This document shows, in pieces, positions 48,252-59,217 of a stretch of DNA of 64,000 nt. Position numbers and translations under genes: made by a program. The stretch's first letter is position 1; each line of letters starts with the position of its first letter. This stretch comes from Sipunculus nudus (Eukaryota > Annelida > Sipuncula > Golfingiida > Sipunculidae), in NCBI GenBank assembly GCA_026874595.1, contig CM049316.1:20919839-20983838 (forward strand), read 5' to 3'. The notes beneath the pieces are model-generated. The model worked only from the letters and a program-made list of their open reading frames with translations, was not told where the DNA came from and did not search any database.

Positions 48252-50350
48252 GATTGAAACTTCGTGTAAATAGTAATGTTATACACTGGGCCTTGATGAT
48301 TACTGAGACGTGCTCCTTTAGGTTGTAAAAATATACAGATAATTTGGAGAATCTCAATCCTGGCGCCAGGACACCCGGGCTTGATTTTTAACCCACGTGT
48401 ATTTACAGGCGACTGCCTAACACTCTACTTTATTATCAGGATGATGCCTACAGCACAAACAGGAAGATTTAAACTAAAACAACTCGAACACAGTAGAAAA
48501 ACCGCAGATCATGATTTTATATCACAGCTAGGAGGTTATCTTTTTTTCTCTTGGTTCGTTGGTCTGTCTGTGTGTTAGCAATTTTACGCAATAATGTATT
48601 TATGATGGCATTTTGTGGAAGGTCAGGATAACACCCAATGATTGATCCAATGAATTTTAATATAAATCAGGATTATCATAATATGTTTTGACAATATCCG
48701 CGGGGTAGCAGATAACGGATGAACCAAAGTAATATAGACATAACACGACAGTACAACATATGGGATCTTGATTTGGGGATTAAAGGCATTTTTACCTAAA
48801 ATATAGTCGCATACATATATTCTACGTATATTTTATTGACTTTTACAATGAATAATCAACTATGGCAATTTATACATGCATTAGCCGCACAGGCTGCCGA
48901 TATTACATTGGTTTATTTTTATTATTATTTATTATATATTTTCGAATTTTAATATAAAATATAACAAATTAGAATAATAAATTGTGGGATTGTTTGGTAT
49001 CTAATGTCCACATATATTTATCCATATTGTTGATAAGGTTTCTTCGTGATTGATACGACTGGAGAACGTTCGTTTAGATACCGAAATCATAAGGGCGTTA
49101 AAAATTGAAACCATGCAGCTGGTTGATGTGTTATGATATTTCTACTCATGTTATAAAATGTATGTTTTATTGGTATTATGCCTAATGTTATATTGTCGGA
49201 GAGAGTTTTTCTCACTGCAAATATACAAGGTATAATGCAATGTATATCCGAAGTATAATCATAGGTGGGTCATTCTTAAATCCCCCTGTGTAGATACAAA
49301 ACGCTTAGTCACAAGTCAGTATAAATCCTCTCAATTTAAAGTCCAATTTAAGTTTAGACAAGAGGAATCATGAGCGGGCATATTGCGGTAAGTTGTAAAA
49401 GGTTTTGTTGCTCATATTCTGATTATTTTATCTTCATATCTAATTCCACGGTCGGCCATCTTTTCCCTATGGGGTGATGGGCGTTGAAGCGGAATAGGAA
49501 TCGTAGTAGTATATAAATAATTGACCCAAGAGTGGGGACTCAGGCGTGAATCCATATTCACAATCATAAGCATAAGAAGGTACATATGCATACACACATT
49601 CAATTAGTAAATCTTCAAAATCACATCAAAAGTAAAATGATGACTGGATACCAGATCTGCACTCGAGGAGGCGTCTTAAACGTGTAAGTGAGCAGGATTA
49701 TCAGGTGTAACATGGGCTGCTTGGTTTGCAGGAGTTCATTCTCTTCTAAAAGCGACCTAATCCAAATGTTAAGCCCTCAATTAACGATTACAAGTGCCTG
49801 GCAGGGACCCTTGCTCTTATTTGGGAAATGTCAATCAAACCTGCCTTCCTTATTATGTGTGACATTTGGTTTTAGCCTTGACAGGGTGCGGTATGTCAGT
49901 CGTGTAGATTCACTCTAAGGAATTTGTGGTCTACTTCCTTTTCAGAAGCGATCATAAGTTAAATTTAAAGGGACTTAATCTTAAATGTAAACCGCAACGC
50001 TGTCACGTGACACTAATGACAGTATCTCCGAGATTGTCATTCAAGCACTTCTGAAGTCCATCATACACTGCTGCCTAGTTATGTGGGACGTCCTGTCATA
50101 GCCTCCAGTGTGCGAAGGATGAAGGCCATTACACCCGTTCACATCATCTCGAACTCGAAAGAAAGCAAACAGTTTATCTCTGTTTTTGTGAACCTGAGCC
50201 ATTTAAAAATTACACAGCTCACTGCGAATAATATTCCATTATTGCAGGGAACCGCCAGGAAATGGTAACTCCTAAGTCCAAATATTTTACGAGAAAATAG
50301 AATAAAAGTATTAAACAAATAGCATACCCGATGCTCAAATAAGTATATTT
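46283..50350 (+). repeat. Array unit 4
   Basis: Shares the 276-base deletion with units 2-3 but keeps the 80-base segment (about 48631-48716) that they lost. Its 3' third is more diverged (for example at 49688-50350) than the same part of units 1-3. Confidence 0.88.
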
Positions 50351-51980
50351 CTTATCAGGACTTACGGTTTATTCGGTCTGATGTAAAAATAAAGTATAGT
50401 ATAAACAGGTATAGGCGCTGACGATATAATATGCCTGATGGGAACTTGAGCATTTAGCATTCTTACCCAGGTCTTACAAACCATTTTTTCTTATTTATCT
50501 TGAAATATGATGAAAAGTTTCAGACCTACACCAATACTGCATATTGCAATCTGTAAATTAATGATTGAATGAATAGAATTTTATTGTTATACATAAAATG
50601 AACAAGGAAAAACCTTGCAAAATTACACAAAGAGTAATATTTATTAATTTTATCACAGTTCATTTAAGTGCCAATTCTAAGGCATTTTCATTCCATTAAA
50701 ACACTATTTATATTCTATGGCCCATAACAGCCCCTCATGAAGCTATAAAGCTATAATTCGTCCCACGAATGTTCTAAGTGACCTACTTTAGGACATTCAC
50801 ATAATTTTGATTTTGAACAGTTAAATAACGTCTGTAGTGATAAGAGGTTAAGTCGGTTTTTAAAGCCATGTCCTATGTCCAGTTTCTCTTTCTATTTGCA
50901 TTACACAAACGTGTACCTCGGTTAAGGCCATTGCGAAGTGGCAAGTCGGTATTCCTTGTCACTGCAAACCTGCAAACACGAAATAATCATGTTGCCTTGG
51001 TGATCTGGGGAAAAAGTAAACCTTACGTCACTGTATATGCCTATTATTGGCAGAGAAGCACGAGTTTTGCGCTTTCGAGTTACCGGGTTTCAAGAATATT
51101 CTGGTTGGGTTTGGTACACGTATCAATACAATTATTTCAGTGTACAATGTGCCAGTAAAATAGGATTTATGTTATATTTTTACATGATATTTTGACAAAA
51201 CATGAACTTTCATTTAGAGTGTAAAAATATACAGGTTATTTGGAGGTGTCTGGAAGCCGAGTTCTGACGTTGGGAGACCCGGGCCCTTTAACTCGTCTGT
51301 GTATTCATGTGTACTCATAGGCGACAGCCTAGCACACACTTTCAATATGAGGATGATGCGCAAGCAGGAAGATCTGAATTAAACCGCAGGATATGATTTT
51401 ATATCACCACCAGGAAGATATTTTTTTTCCTCCTGGTTGTTAGTCAGTTTGTCTGTTGGTAACTTAACGCATTGATGTAGAATATTGATGATATTTTGTG
51501 GAGGATCAGAGCTATTGACTTTTAAGATTAATTTATGACAATATTTGATGACAAAATAAAATCCTTTGAAGTAGATTCCGCAGGGCAGCACGTACCAGAC
51601 GAACTAATGAAATGGAACCGTAACAGGGCAGCACAAACAATGAAAGCTTGATTCGAGGATTAAGTGATCTGCTTAATTTGTGCTTCCTAAAATATGGTGG
51701 TATTCATGTATCACACATATATTATTGAGTTTTGCAATTAATCATCTATGGCCATTTTATGCATGCATCACGCCGAACAGGTTCCAGGTATTACACTGTT
51801 TTCTGCACGTTTAATGTATCTTCAAATTTACATAATATAAAATAATATATAATAAAATAGACTAGTATATTTGTTTCCAACACCGATTGAAATAATAAAT
51901 TGAGGGAATAGTTGGTCTTATGAAATCTAACGTCCACGTACGTTTATCCATTTTCTTGATTAGGTTTCCAGAATGTGCCA
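50351..51980 (+). repeat. Array unit 5, undimerised and diverged
   Basis: Runs from an A-type left arm (50351 to about 51160) directly into a B-type right arm (TTTAGAGTGTAAAAATATAC at about 51213 onwards), without a GA tract or the intervening A/B segment. Similarity fades at about 51980 after TTGATTAGGTTTCCAGAATG. It may represent the ancestral monomer or a deletion derivative. Confidence 0.75.
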
Positions 51981-52321
51981 TTGCATTTATGACACAGACG
52001 GTTGAATCTGATTTTCCCTGAGATTTTTTTGTGGGAATTATCTCGGTAAAATTAAATTTGTTTCACTCACACAAATCATGAACTCTAAAGTGGAGTTTTC
52101 TACACAGCATTGTTCTTGAATATTACCTGTTCTGGCATGTGTGTATCTAGTTTCACTTTTATTATTATTATAATATTAATTATTATTGTTATAATTATTA
52201 TTATTATTAACATTTTATTGCTGGCCAAATCATTGTGAAATGTAATGTAATGAGATATTTAAAGGTACTACAGTAAGAAAGAATAGCTATATAAAAGTAT
52301 CAGTCAATAAGCGCTCAATCC

Positions 52322-52905
52322 CTATGAAAGCTTATCTGAATAATTTATCTTTAGTTTTGATTTAAAAATTGGCACAGTTTGACTAGATCTGATGCCCAGC
52401 GTAAAAGCCTTCCATACCGAAGGTCCAGCTTCATAGAATGCTCTGTCACCACACGAGGTCCTGTAGGTCTTTTTCCGTGGTAACATGTAGCTGTCTGCTG
52501 ACCGTGAGGTTCTTGTACGTCTATATGGATGGATCATTTCTTTAAGATAGATGGGTGCTAGGTTATCTTGGTACTTTAAAATGAACAATAAAATTTTAAA
52601 GTTTATCCTCTGTGCAAAAGGGAGTCAGTGGAGATCATATACAATGGGTGAAATATGGTCATGTTTATGTGCTCTGGTGAAATTACTAGCAGCAGTATAT
52701 TGAATTCTCTGCAGCTTCGATATTAGTGTCTAGTAGATCATATAACAAAGAGTTTAGATGATCCAACCTTGATGTTATAAAGGCATGAATCAAGATTTTC
52801 GTTTTTTGGTCTATCCAGATACCTGCATATCCGACCAATATTTCTCACGGCAAGGTATGCCCCTCTACACAGAGAAGCCAAATCACTAAAGGCGCTACTT
52901 ATTAA
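52322..52905 (-). pseudogene. CR1/Jockey-like LINE reverse transcriptase, C-terminal remnant
   Basis: On the minus strand a reverse-transcriptase tail is readable in order: GAYLAVRNIGRICRYLDRP, HAFITSRLDHLNSLLYDLL, KLQRIQYTAASNFTRAHKHD, then HISPIVYDLH. It continues INFKILLFILKYQDNLAPIY, RTSRSADSYMLPRKK, GDRAFYEAGPSVWKAF and FKSKLKINY. This is the C-terminal thumb/connection region typical of CR1, L2 and Jockey-clade non-LTR elements. One frameshift (about 52708) and a TGA in place of the usual Trp of the LHWLP motif (about 52636) show it is dead. The catalytic RT core and endonuclease are absent (5'-truncated). Confidence 0.82.
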
Positions 52906-54420
52906 GCTGACAGAACTAATATCCTCTGTTTCTTCGAGATATCAAATTCACTATAGGCAATCCCAGAGGGCTCCATGACAGAGTTTGCAGAGTTTTCTCC
53001 CCACCGTTTTTCTTTAATTTTTATGTGTTCTCAGCTTGTTATTAACTAGCTTCACTACAAGCGCACACCTGTGCCAAATTAGAAGCCCGTTTTTATGTTT
53101 AAACTAATATTCAATAAAACTATAACTTACAATAATTTAAAAAACTGCGCTACTTATTAGACTGAGAGACTACTGTAGTGTGTAACTCACAAAAACGAGC
53201 TCCATGAAGGGTTTCTTTTCAAAATATATCACGGGTCTATACATATTCGCTGAGGGCTTCAAGACACTCCATCCACTGTCAATTTCTATCTATCGGAGGC
53301 CTCTCATTATAACACCGTACTTGTGATTTGTTCCTCTTGCCTCTTATTCTTCCTTTTTTTTCCGTTTCAATCCAAAAAAGAAAAGCGAAAATACATTTCG
53401 ATATGTGTCATATCTGGAGCTAAGCGTATATAAGTGTATAAAAAATGTTGTTTTGTATTTTTTATCAGTTCTACAACTACTGCTTAATTTTATGCCTTAG
53501 CATAATATAGTCAAACGTTTGAGGGGTTCAATATTTAATATTTATATTTTCATATTTAGGACATAATCTTTCAATCCTTTGCAACATGTTAATGTTAATA
53601 GTGAATATCATCTTTTAAATGTAATGCACGGGTTCAAATAATTGGTATTTTGAAGACTTATTATAAATTTTCCATGTATAGGAAGGTCTTGCCTCACTCA
53701 CAGAAAAGGTGATTGAGGGGTTTCCTCAGTGTTATAGTCCAGTAGAGTATAATAACAAAAAGTAATAAACTGTGAATAATTTACTAATCTAATTGCTGAT
53801 GAATTGCAAGAAATATGCAAATGGAAAATTAATCACGAATATATTGGAAGTGAAGTGGATAGCGAAATGTGGGGGGGGGGGGGGCACTGTTTTAGCAAGG
53901 ATACTAATGCATTAATAGCGGTAACGTTTTTTAATTCATAATTATTGTAAACCAAACATGGTTTCACAATAGATAACGAATACAATCCACCTCTGTGGAT
54001 GCTTGGGTGCTTGGATAGCCGATAACAGTTTATAAGATAAGCATTTGACAGGAGTTATACATACTGTTGGGATCACCTCGCCCTCGGTCCATTGACGATT
54101 CTCTCCAATTTCAAGGAACACTGGATGTTGTAAAGTGTATTTTAGACGTGCTACACACAATAAGCAGCACACAGGTGTATGTTGGTAAGGATCATTGACT
54201 TATTAGAACGCTACTGGTATTTAATATTCGTAGGGCAGGTCTACTCAGGCTTTATTTTGTAGTGTTAATATTCCATCTTGTAACAGTAATGAAGTTAAGA
54301 TCAAATATCATTTAGCTGATGGGACATACGATTTTTTTGCATAAGGCAAGGTTAGAGTAGTTTTGGCTTCGTTTTCACACAGGAAACTGTCATTGTCATT
54401 GCCGTTGTCAATACCTGTGC
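52906..54420. other. No recognised gene; upstream region of the intact TLR
   Basis: GCGCTACTTATTA(A/G)(A/G)CTGA occurs twice (about 52892 and 53149), a weak ~257-base direct repeat that begins inside the LINE remnant. A run of about 12 G lies near 53873-53884. The first non-coding exon and promoter of the TLR may be here but cannot be located from sequence alone. Confidence 0.4.
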
Positions 54421-54522
54421 AGTTTTATGTTACAACTTTTAATTACATGTTTTCTCCTAACTGTCCAACAGTGGCTTTTCACCTCAAACTTAACAATTTT
54501 ATACGACAAATTTCCTAGCCTC

Positions 54523-54543
54523 ATTTTTTTTTATTTTTCACAG
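54523..54543 (+). promoter_or_regulatory. Candidate 5'UTR splice acceptor of the intact TLR
   Basis: A long T-rich tract ends in TTTTTCACAG at 54543, a strong animal 3' splice site. The apparent open frame runs back through it to an ATG at 54427, but residues upstream translate the pyrimidine tract (FFYFSQ), so that ATG is probably intronic. The real start is most likely the ATG at 54667. Confidence 0.55.
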
Positions 54544-54666
54544 ATAAGAAACCCCCTGAGTAAAGAAAATTTTGGCAACGGAAAGGAATACCCACGAGGA
54601 GGCCACACGAACTGCAAAAGGTATACCGATATTTCTACAGTCACTTCGGTTGCTCACCAAAACAAG

Positions 54667-57069
54667 ATGAGGCAAACATTATCTCCCATACATGTCATTC
54701 TTGTTGCAAATATAGTCGCTTATTCTGGAGCTCAGTCCTATAGTTGCCCTCCGTGTAACTGTACACAAACGGCTGGATCCACGAACGTAAACTGCAGCAA
54801 CCTAGGACTGACTGAGATACCTGATCTCTGTCAACATAACGTGTCAGAATTTCTGCTCTCCGGAAACAAAATATCCCGGATAAAGAACAATTCCTTTATC
54901 AAGTGTGTTAATTTGAACAAATTGCAGCTACAGAATTCAGAAATCCAGCTTTTGGATTCGGGAGCATTTGAGGGACTCTCACAGTTACAAGTCCTTGACT
55001 TGAGACAAAATCTACTTGGATCAGATCAACTACAACTAAATGAGTCATCTGTTATGACACCTCTTAAGAACTTAGAGCACCTGTATGTTTCCAGCAATAA
55101 ATGGATAGGGGGCAATGACTATCAGACTATGAAATTTTTTATGCGGTCTCTCCCCAAAACAAAACTTGAAGTTTTGGCACTTGGATTTATAACACCGGTC
55201 CATGACTGTGCAAAAACTGATTTAACATCAGATATTCTCGTATCAATAAAAACTCCCTCACTCAGGAAACTTTATCTTCAGGGAAATTTCATATGCTATA
55301 TCCGCACAATGATCAGTGCATTTACACCAAATTTAGAAGAACTAAATCTCATGATGAACCACCTTTTAGGTTATTCATTTTTATTAGGATTGAAACATCT
55401 GAGATATCTAAATATAAACTATCAAACCTTGCTTTCAAACCCTAGGCAGAGCGCATATAACTTCCACGGCATTAAACCAATATCAGGTACGACGCAGACT
55501 TCTGAGCCACAGATTTGCGATATGGACTATGAAACTTTTCTCAACACTGAGATTCAAGCTTCCGAACAAGCTTATGACTTAGGTCACATTCTATTTAAGG
55601 ACAACAGTAGTGACAGTCCGATCCCATTTTACTGGCCTTCCAATTTAACTATTGTTGATGCTAACGAAGTTGGGCAAATGATGTATATAATAGGAGGTAA
55701 ATTTTTAATATGGAATCATGAAAATATAGGTGAAACAACCATACATTTTGGTAAAAATCGACTGTTTCAGTTTGAGGGAATTGTTGAAATGTGCCATCAA
55801 GCGTCTGCGCTACATATGGATTTTCATGGTAACGAGCTCGCTGTAGTGTCTAAACTTGCCTTAGGTAAAAATGTAATATCGTCACTTGTCTCGTTTAACT
55901 TATCATTCAACAATCTAGGTGATTTGTTATCGAAAGGAGGAGGGCCATTGCCATACTTGTACAATCTAAAATATTTGGACTTAGAATACAACAATATCTT
56001 TCATATATCGACATATGTTATTAATGGCTCTACCCACCCTCATTTAAAGGTCCTAATATTAAAAAATAACAATTTGCTTGATATCCCACCCAGTGTTACT
56101 GGTTTGAAAACTCTGGTCCATCTTGATATCTCTATGAATAGAATTGTTGATCTAAAAACAAAGCGTATAGCCCGTTTAATAAATCTAGTTCGTCTTGATA
56201 TTTCTATGAATAGAATATTATATCTAAACAGAAAAGTTTTATCCGAGTTAAGTTTCATAATCAAAAGGAATGTGACCGCGTTCCAATTAGACTTGAGTGG
56301 CAACCCTATAGAATGTTCATGTAAATCGTTATTTTTTCTTAGATGGATGTACCGATTTCAAAATAATCTGGTAAACCTAGGTAAAATATCATGTAATCTG
56401 CAAGAGCGCAGGGTTCTATTATCACTGTTGCAGAAAGTCATTCTGCCTAACCTCGAAAGACTTTGTCTCAGTAGAGAGTGGTTGTACGCGATGTCCGGTA
56501 TCCTGATCACTCTTCTGGTTTGTTTGACCGTATCAGTTATAACGTATCGCCACAGATGGGACATAAAGTATTTCTGCCTTCGACTTAAAATCCGTCGAGA
56601 GGTGTATGCTGAAATATTTGAAGAGAGAGGAGCTTTTTATTACGATGCATTTGTTACCTACAGCCATTGCGATTCTTCTTGGGTTGAGAATTTCCTTATC
56701 CCAAATCTTGAAGAAGGTGACTCCCCGTTTCGTCTATGTGTTCATCAGAGAGATTTTGAAGTAGGGTCATCAATCGAGGAGAGTATTCTGCGCAGTATAT
56801 CGAAGAGTCGTAAAACGATAATTGTTTTGTCAAAAAACTTTATTCGTAGTAACTGGTGTAAATTTGAAATGCATATGACTCGGGTCCACATGATGGAGAG
56901 GGGAGTTGATCAAGTTATTATCGTTATGCTTGAAGAGGTTCCAACTGCTGATTTGCCACACACCCTGGTGGGTATTATGAGACGACATACATATATTGTT
57001 TGGCCAGGAGAAAACATGATTGATAATGTGCCTGCATTTTGGTCACGTCTGCGGTCGGCGCTGCATTAG
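54667..57069 (+). CDS. Toll-like receptor, intact (800 residues)
   Basis: A single-pass pattern-recognition receptor expected to sit in the plasma or endosomal membrane and recruit TIR adaptors. The ATG at 54667 gives a signal peptide (MRQTLSPIHVILVANIVAYS, residues 1-24), an LRRNT (about 27-60: CPPCNC...C...LCQ) and an LRR solenoid to about 545. The solenoid holds a roughly 120-residue non-LRR insert (about 290-400) that contains the WPSNLTIVDANEVG segment also seen in the 2.8 kb paralogue (WPKNLAAVNARHLG). One LRRCT follows (546-600: NPIECSC...C...C), then a TM helix (about 604-627) and a TIR domain (658-800). TIR boxes are YDAFVTYS, RDFEVGSSIEESI and FW (791-792). A single LRRCT makes it a vertebrate-type (sccTLR) layout. 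The BB-loop has V where many TLRs have P, as in Drosophila Toll. A tandem pair of near-identical LRRs lies at 56113-56256. An upstream ATG at 54427 would add 80 residues but lies before a likely splice acceptor. Ligand unknown. Confidence 0.93.
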   Translation: MRQTLSPIHVILVANIVAYSGAQSYSCPPCNCTQTAGSTNVNCSNLGLTEIPDLCQHNVSEFLLSGNKISRIKNNSFIKCVNLNKLQLQNSEIQLLDSGAFEGLSQLQVLDLRQNLLGSDQLQLNESSVMTPLKNLEHLYVSSNKWIGGNDYQTMKFFMRSLPKTKLEVLALGFITPVHDCAKTDLTSDILVSIKTPSLRKLYLQGNFICYIRTMISAFTPNLEELNLMMNHLLGYSFLLGLKHLRYLNINYQTLLSNPRQSAYNFHGIKPISGTTQTSEPQICDMDYETFLNTEIQASEQAYDLGHILFKDNSSDSPIPFYWPSNLTIVDANEVGQMMYIIGGKFLIWNHENIGETTIHFGKNRLFQFEGIVEMCHQASALHMDFHGNELAVVSKLALGKNVISSLVSFNLSFNNLGDLLSKGGGPLPYLYNLKYLDLEYNNIFHISTYVINGSTHPHLKVLILKNNNLLDIPPSVTGLKTLVHLDISMNRIVDLKTKRIARLINLVRLDISMNRILYLNRKVLSELSFIIKRNVTAFQLDLSGNPIECSCKSLFFLRWMYRFQNNLVNLGKISCNLQERRVLLSLLQKVILPNLERLCLSREWLYAMSGILITLLVCLTVSVITYRHRWDIKYFCLRLKIRREVYAEIFEERGAFYYDAFVTYSHCDSSWVENFLIPNLEEGDSPFRLCVHQRDFEVGSSIEESILRSISKSRKTIIVLSKNFIRSNWCKFEMHMTRVHMMERGVDQVIIVMLEEVPTADLPHTLVGIMRRHTYIVWPGENMIDNVPAFWSRLRSALH

Positions 57070-57095
57070 AATTCAGGAAATGGATCATAAATTTG

Positions 57096-57101
57096 AATAA
57101 A
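57096..57101 (+). terminator. Candidate polyadenylation signal of the intact TLR
   Basis: AATAAA lies 27 bases after the stop codon. Further AATAAA-like words occur near 57698 and 57715, so the true 3' end is uncertain. Confidence 0.4.
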
Positions 57102-57368
57102 TTAAACTTGATGATTTGTTTATAATTTGCCTAGATGTTCATTGTAATAAGAGGAAGTCACGTATGTTTAGTCGGAAAACAAAGGGGAAGGAAACACAGA
57201 GAGTCAAAATGAAATTAAAGATATTTTTTTGTGAAACATTAGTAAGATACTAGTATATAAGTAACATAATCATTTGAATATCGCGTAATGATACCGCTTA
57301 ATCATTAATATTTAATCATTATGTGTAGACCCCCTGGAGAGAAAAGTTACTGAAGATTGAATAGATAC

Positions 57369-57371
<3 letters not shown>

Positions 57372-57422
<51 letters not shown>
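57372..57422. repeat. (TA)n microsatellite
   Basis: About 50 bases of TA in the 3' flank of the TLR. Confidence 0.95.
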
Positions 57423-57423
<1 letters not shown>

Positions 57424-57429
57424 GTAGAT

Positions 57430-59215
57430 TATATAAAATGTTATATAAAAATATATATTTTTTAATCAATGCTAGCCCATGTATTAATGTAAACTTTATC
57501 AGCTATATAATACATATACGTTATTATTTGATATGTATTAACCTCATATATTCAGTTGCACGGTATTACATGTAAATATATTCTTATTTAGTATATGTAT
57601 AATTTTCATCCCCTAATAATATTAGCTGTCATGTGAAGTTATATAAATATGGTTCTTTCTACTAAATCTGTACATGTATACTTTACATATTAAATGTAAA
57701 TAAACTTTTATCAAATAAATATTTCAGCATTTGTATGATATGGAAAACACATCTTGCACTCAGTGAGTGAAGATATGTAAATTGTAAATTTTACCACACT
57801 TCCTCTATTTACAAAATGGATCAATAATAGTCATCTTCTAGAACGTTTAATTGCTTCATGTAATTTTGCATGTACTTCGGGTTTGGGATGTCGATTTGTT
57901 GATTCTGTATATTTTTCCATCTGTCTGATATTTCGGAATTGGCCCAAAATAAGTTACCTTTTTTAAAGGTGACTCGCTTCAAAATGTTATGATAGAACTC
58001 AACTCCAGTACACTGTTAACTACAAGCATAGCTTGGATGTCATTGCCTTTGGATTAAAATCCCTTGGATCCCCTTTGCCTGTTGACAATTCACAATCCGT
58101 AAGTGCTCGGCGTAGGCGTAATGCTTGTATCGCAATGACGGCCTTCCATGTCGTTGTGGACTAAAGGTTAGTCAAATATACTGTCGCCGCAGTAAACCAG
58201 AAACTAGAACACTCAAGGAAGTATAATGCGTCACCAGACGAACTGTGCGTGGTAGCTTGGATCACCCATTGTCTCAGCAGATTCGAATAAGGCTGTGTAC
58301 AGTGCAAGGGAAAAGAATTATTATCAATATTAGTATTAATAATTTCATACATATGTTAATATATTCCAAATATTTTCGTAATATATATGTTTAAGTATAT
58401 ATATATATATATGTTAATAATATATCTTTATAATTAATACGCAGTTGGTTTGTTTTGCTGCAAAATTGTTTACCTGCTTCAGCTCTGTTTTGACTCTCCA
58501 AATTCGCACACTTGTCGTCGGTGTGGTCTTCTAGGACAATTTTGTTTTCTTTTGCGGGATTTTTTTCCTATTAAGCTGTAAAATTAATATTTTTAACATT
58601 TCCCCATTAGATGTCCCTATTTCTTTTGTGCTTTAAAGTTCCCAACCCATATGACGCTTTTTCAGGAGGCGCCTTTGGGATTTTCTTGCATTTTTAGCTC
58701 ACTGATCCGTTCAGATATGGCCTGTCTAAAACAATGTTAGGTCAAGCGGGTCGCCTGTAATCCCCATTCACACCCGTATACTTTATACTGCCTTTTACTG
58801 AGTTTTACTCTGTGAAAAGGAGGTAAATATTTAAATTCAAGCGCTGGACACATCTTCACATGAATATGCTTTCAATATCAATATATTTCATTCCATTCAA
58901 AAATATATGTTCATGCTAACCATGGTTTTAACAGTTCGGCTAATTTATGGGTTGTTAGTTTCGGATCAGACCTGCTTATTCCTTGACAACTGACAATATA
59001 GCAACTGAACATTAAATACTGTTATATATTTATCTGAGCCTGTCTTTTCATATTAGCAGCTATCGTTTCACGTGCAAAAGCCATCAACGACATACCCATG
59101 TATCAGCGCATATTGTGTTTGTTAACATGCCTAAAGCTGCCAGACCATGAAGCCGCGGGTACGGAAACTCATGGGGAAACGTATGTGCTGACTTCCATTT
59201 TGAAGAGTTGAAAGA
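57430..59215. other. No recognised gene; 3' flank of the TLR
   Basis: AT-rich sequence, possibly partly 3'UTR to about 57720. A short TA run lies at about 58398-58412. No coding feature is supported. Confidence 0.5.
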
Positions 59216-59217
59216 CC

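Larger units (their letters stand above)
34270..51980 (+). repeat. Tandem array of ~4 kb higher-order repeat units
   Basis: Five units begin at the same landmark (CTTATCAGG(A/G)CTT(A/G)CGGTT) at 34289, 38353, 42303, 46283 and 50351, spacing 3950-4070 bases. Other landmarks recur in every full unit, for example the segment around CTTGATTTTTAACCCACG at 36408, 40418, 44395 and 48379, and ATGGGCTGCTTGGTTTGCAG at about 37714, 41667, 45649 and 49713. Units 2-4 are nearly identical. Unit 1's left part and unit 5 are more diverged. Short open frames repeat because the DNA repeats; none resembles a known protein. No transposase, RT or LTR was seen inside, so this looks like a satellite or segmental tandem amplification. 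Confidence 0.9.

Noticed and set aside
54427-54666. 80-residue N-terminal extension of the intact TLR
   Set aside because: It translates a pyrimidine tract and crosses a strong splice acceptor (54543). The ATG at 54667 starts a normal signal peptide.
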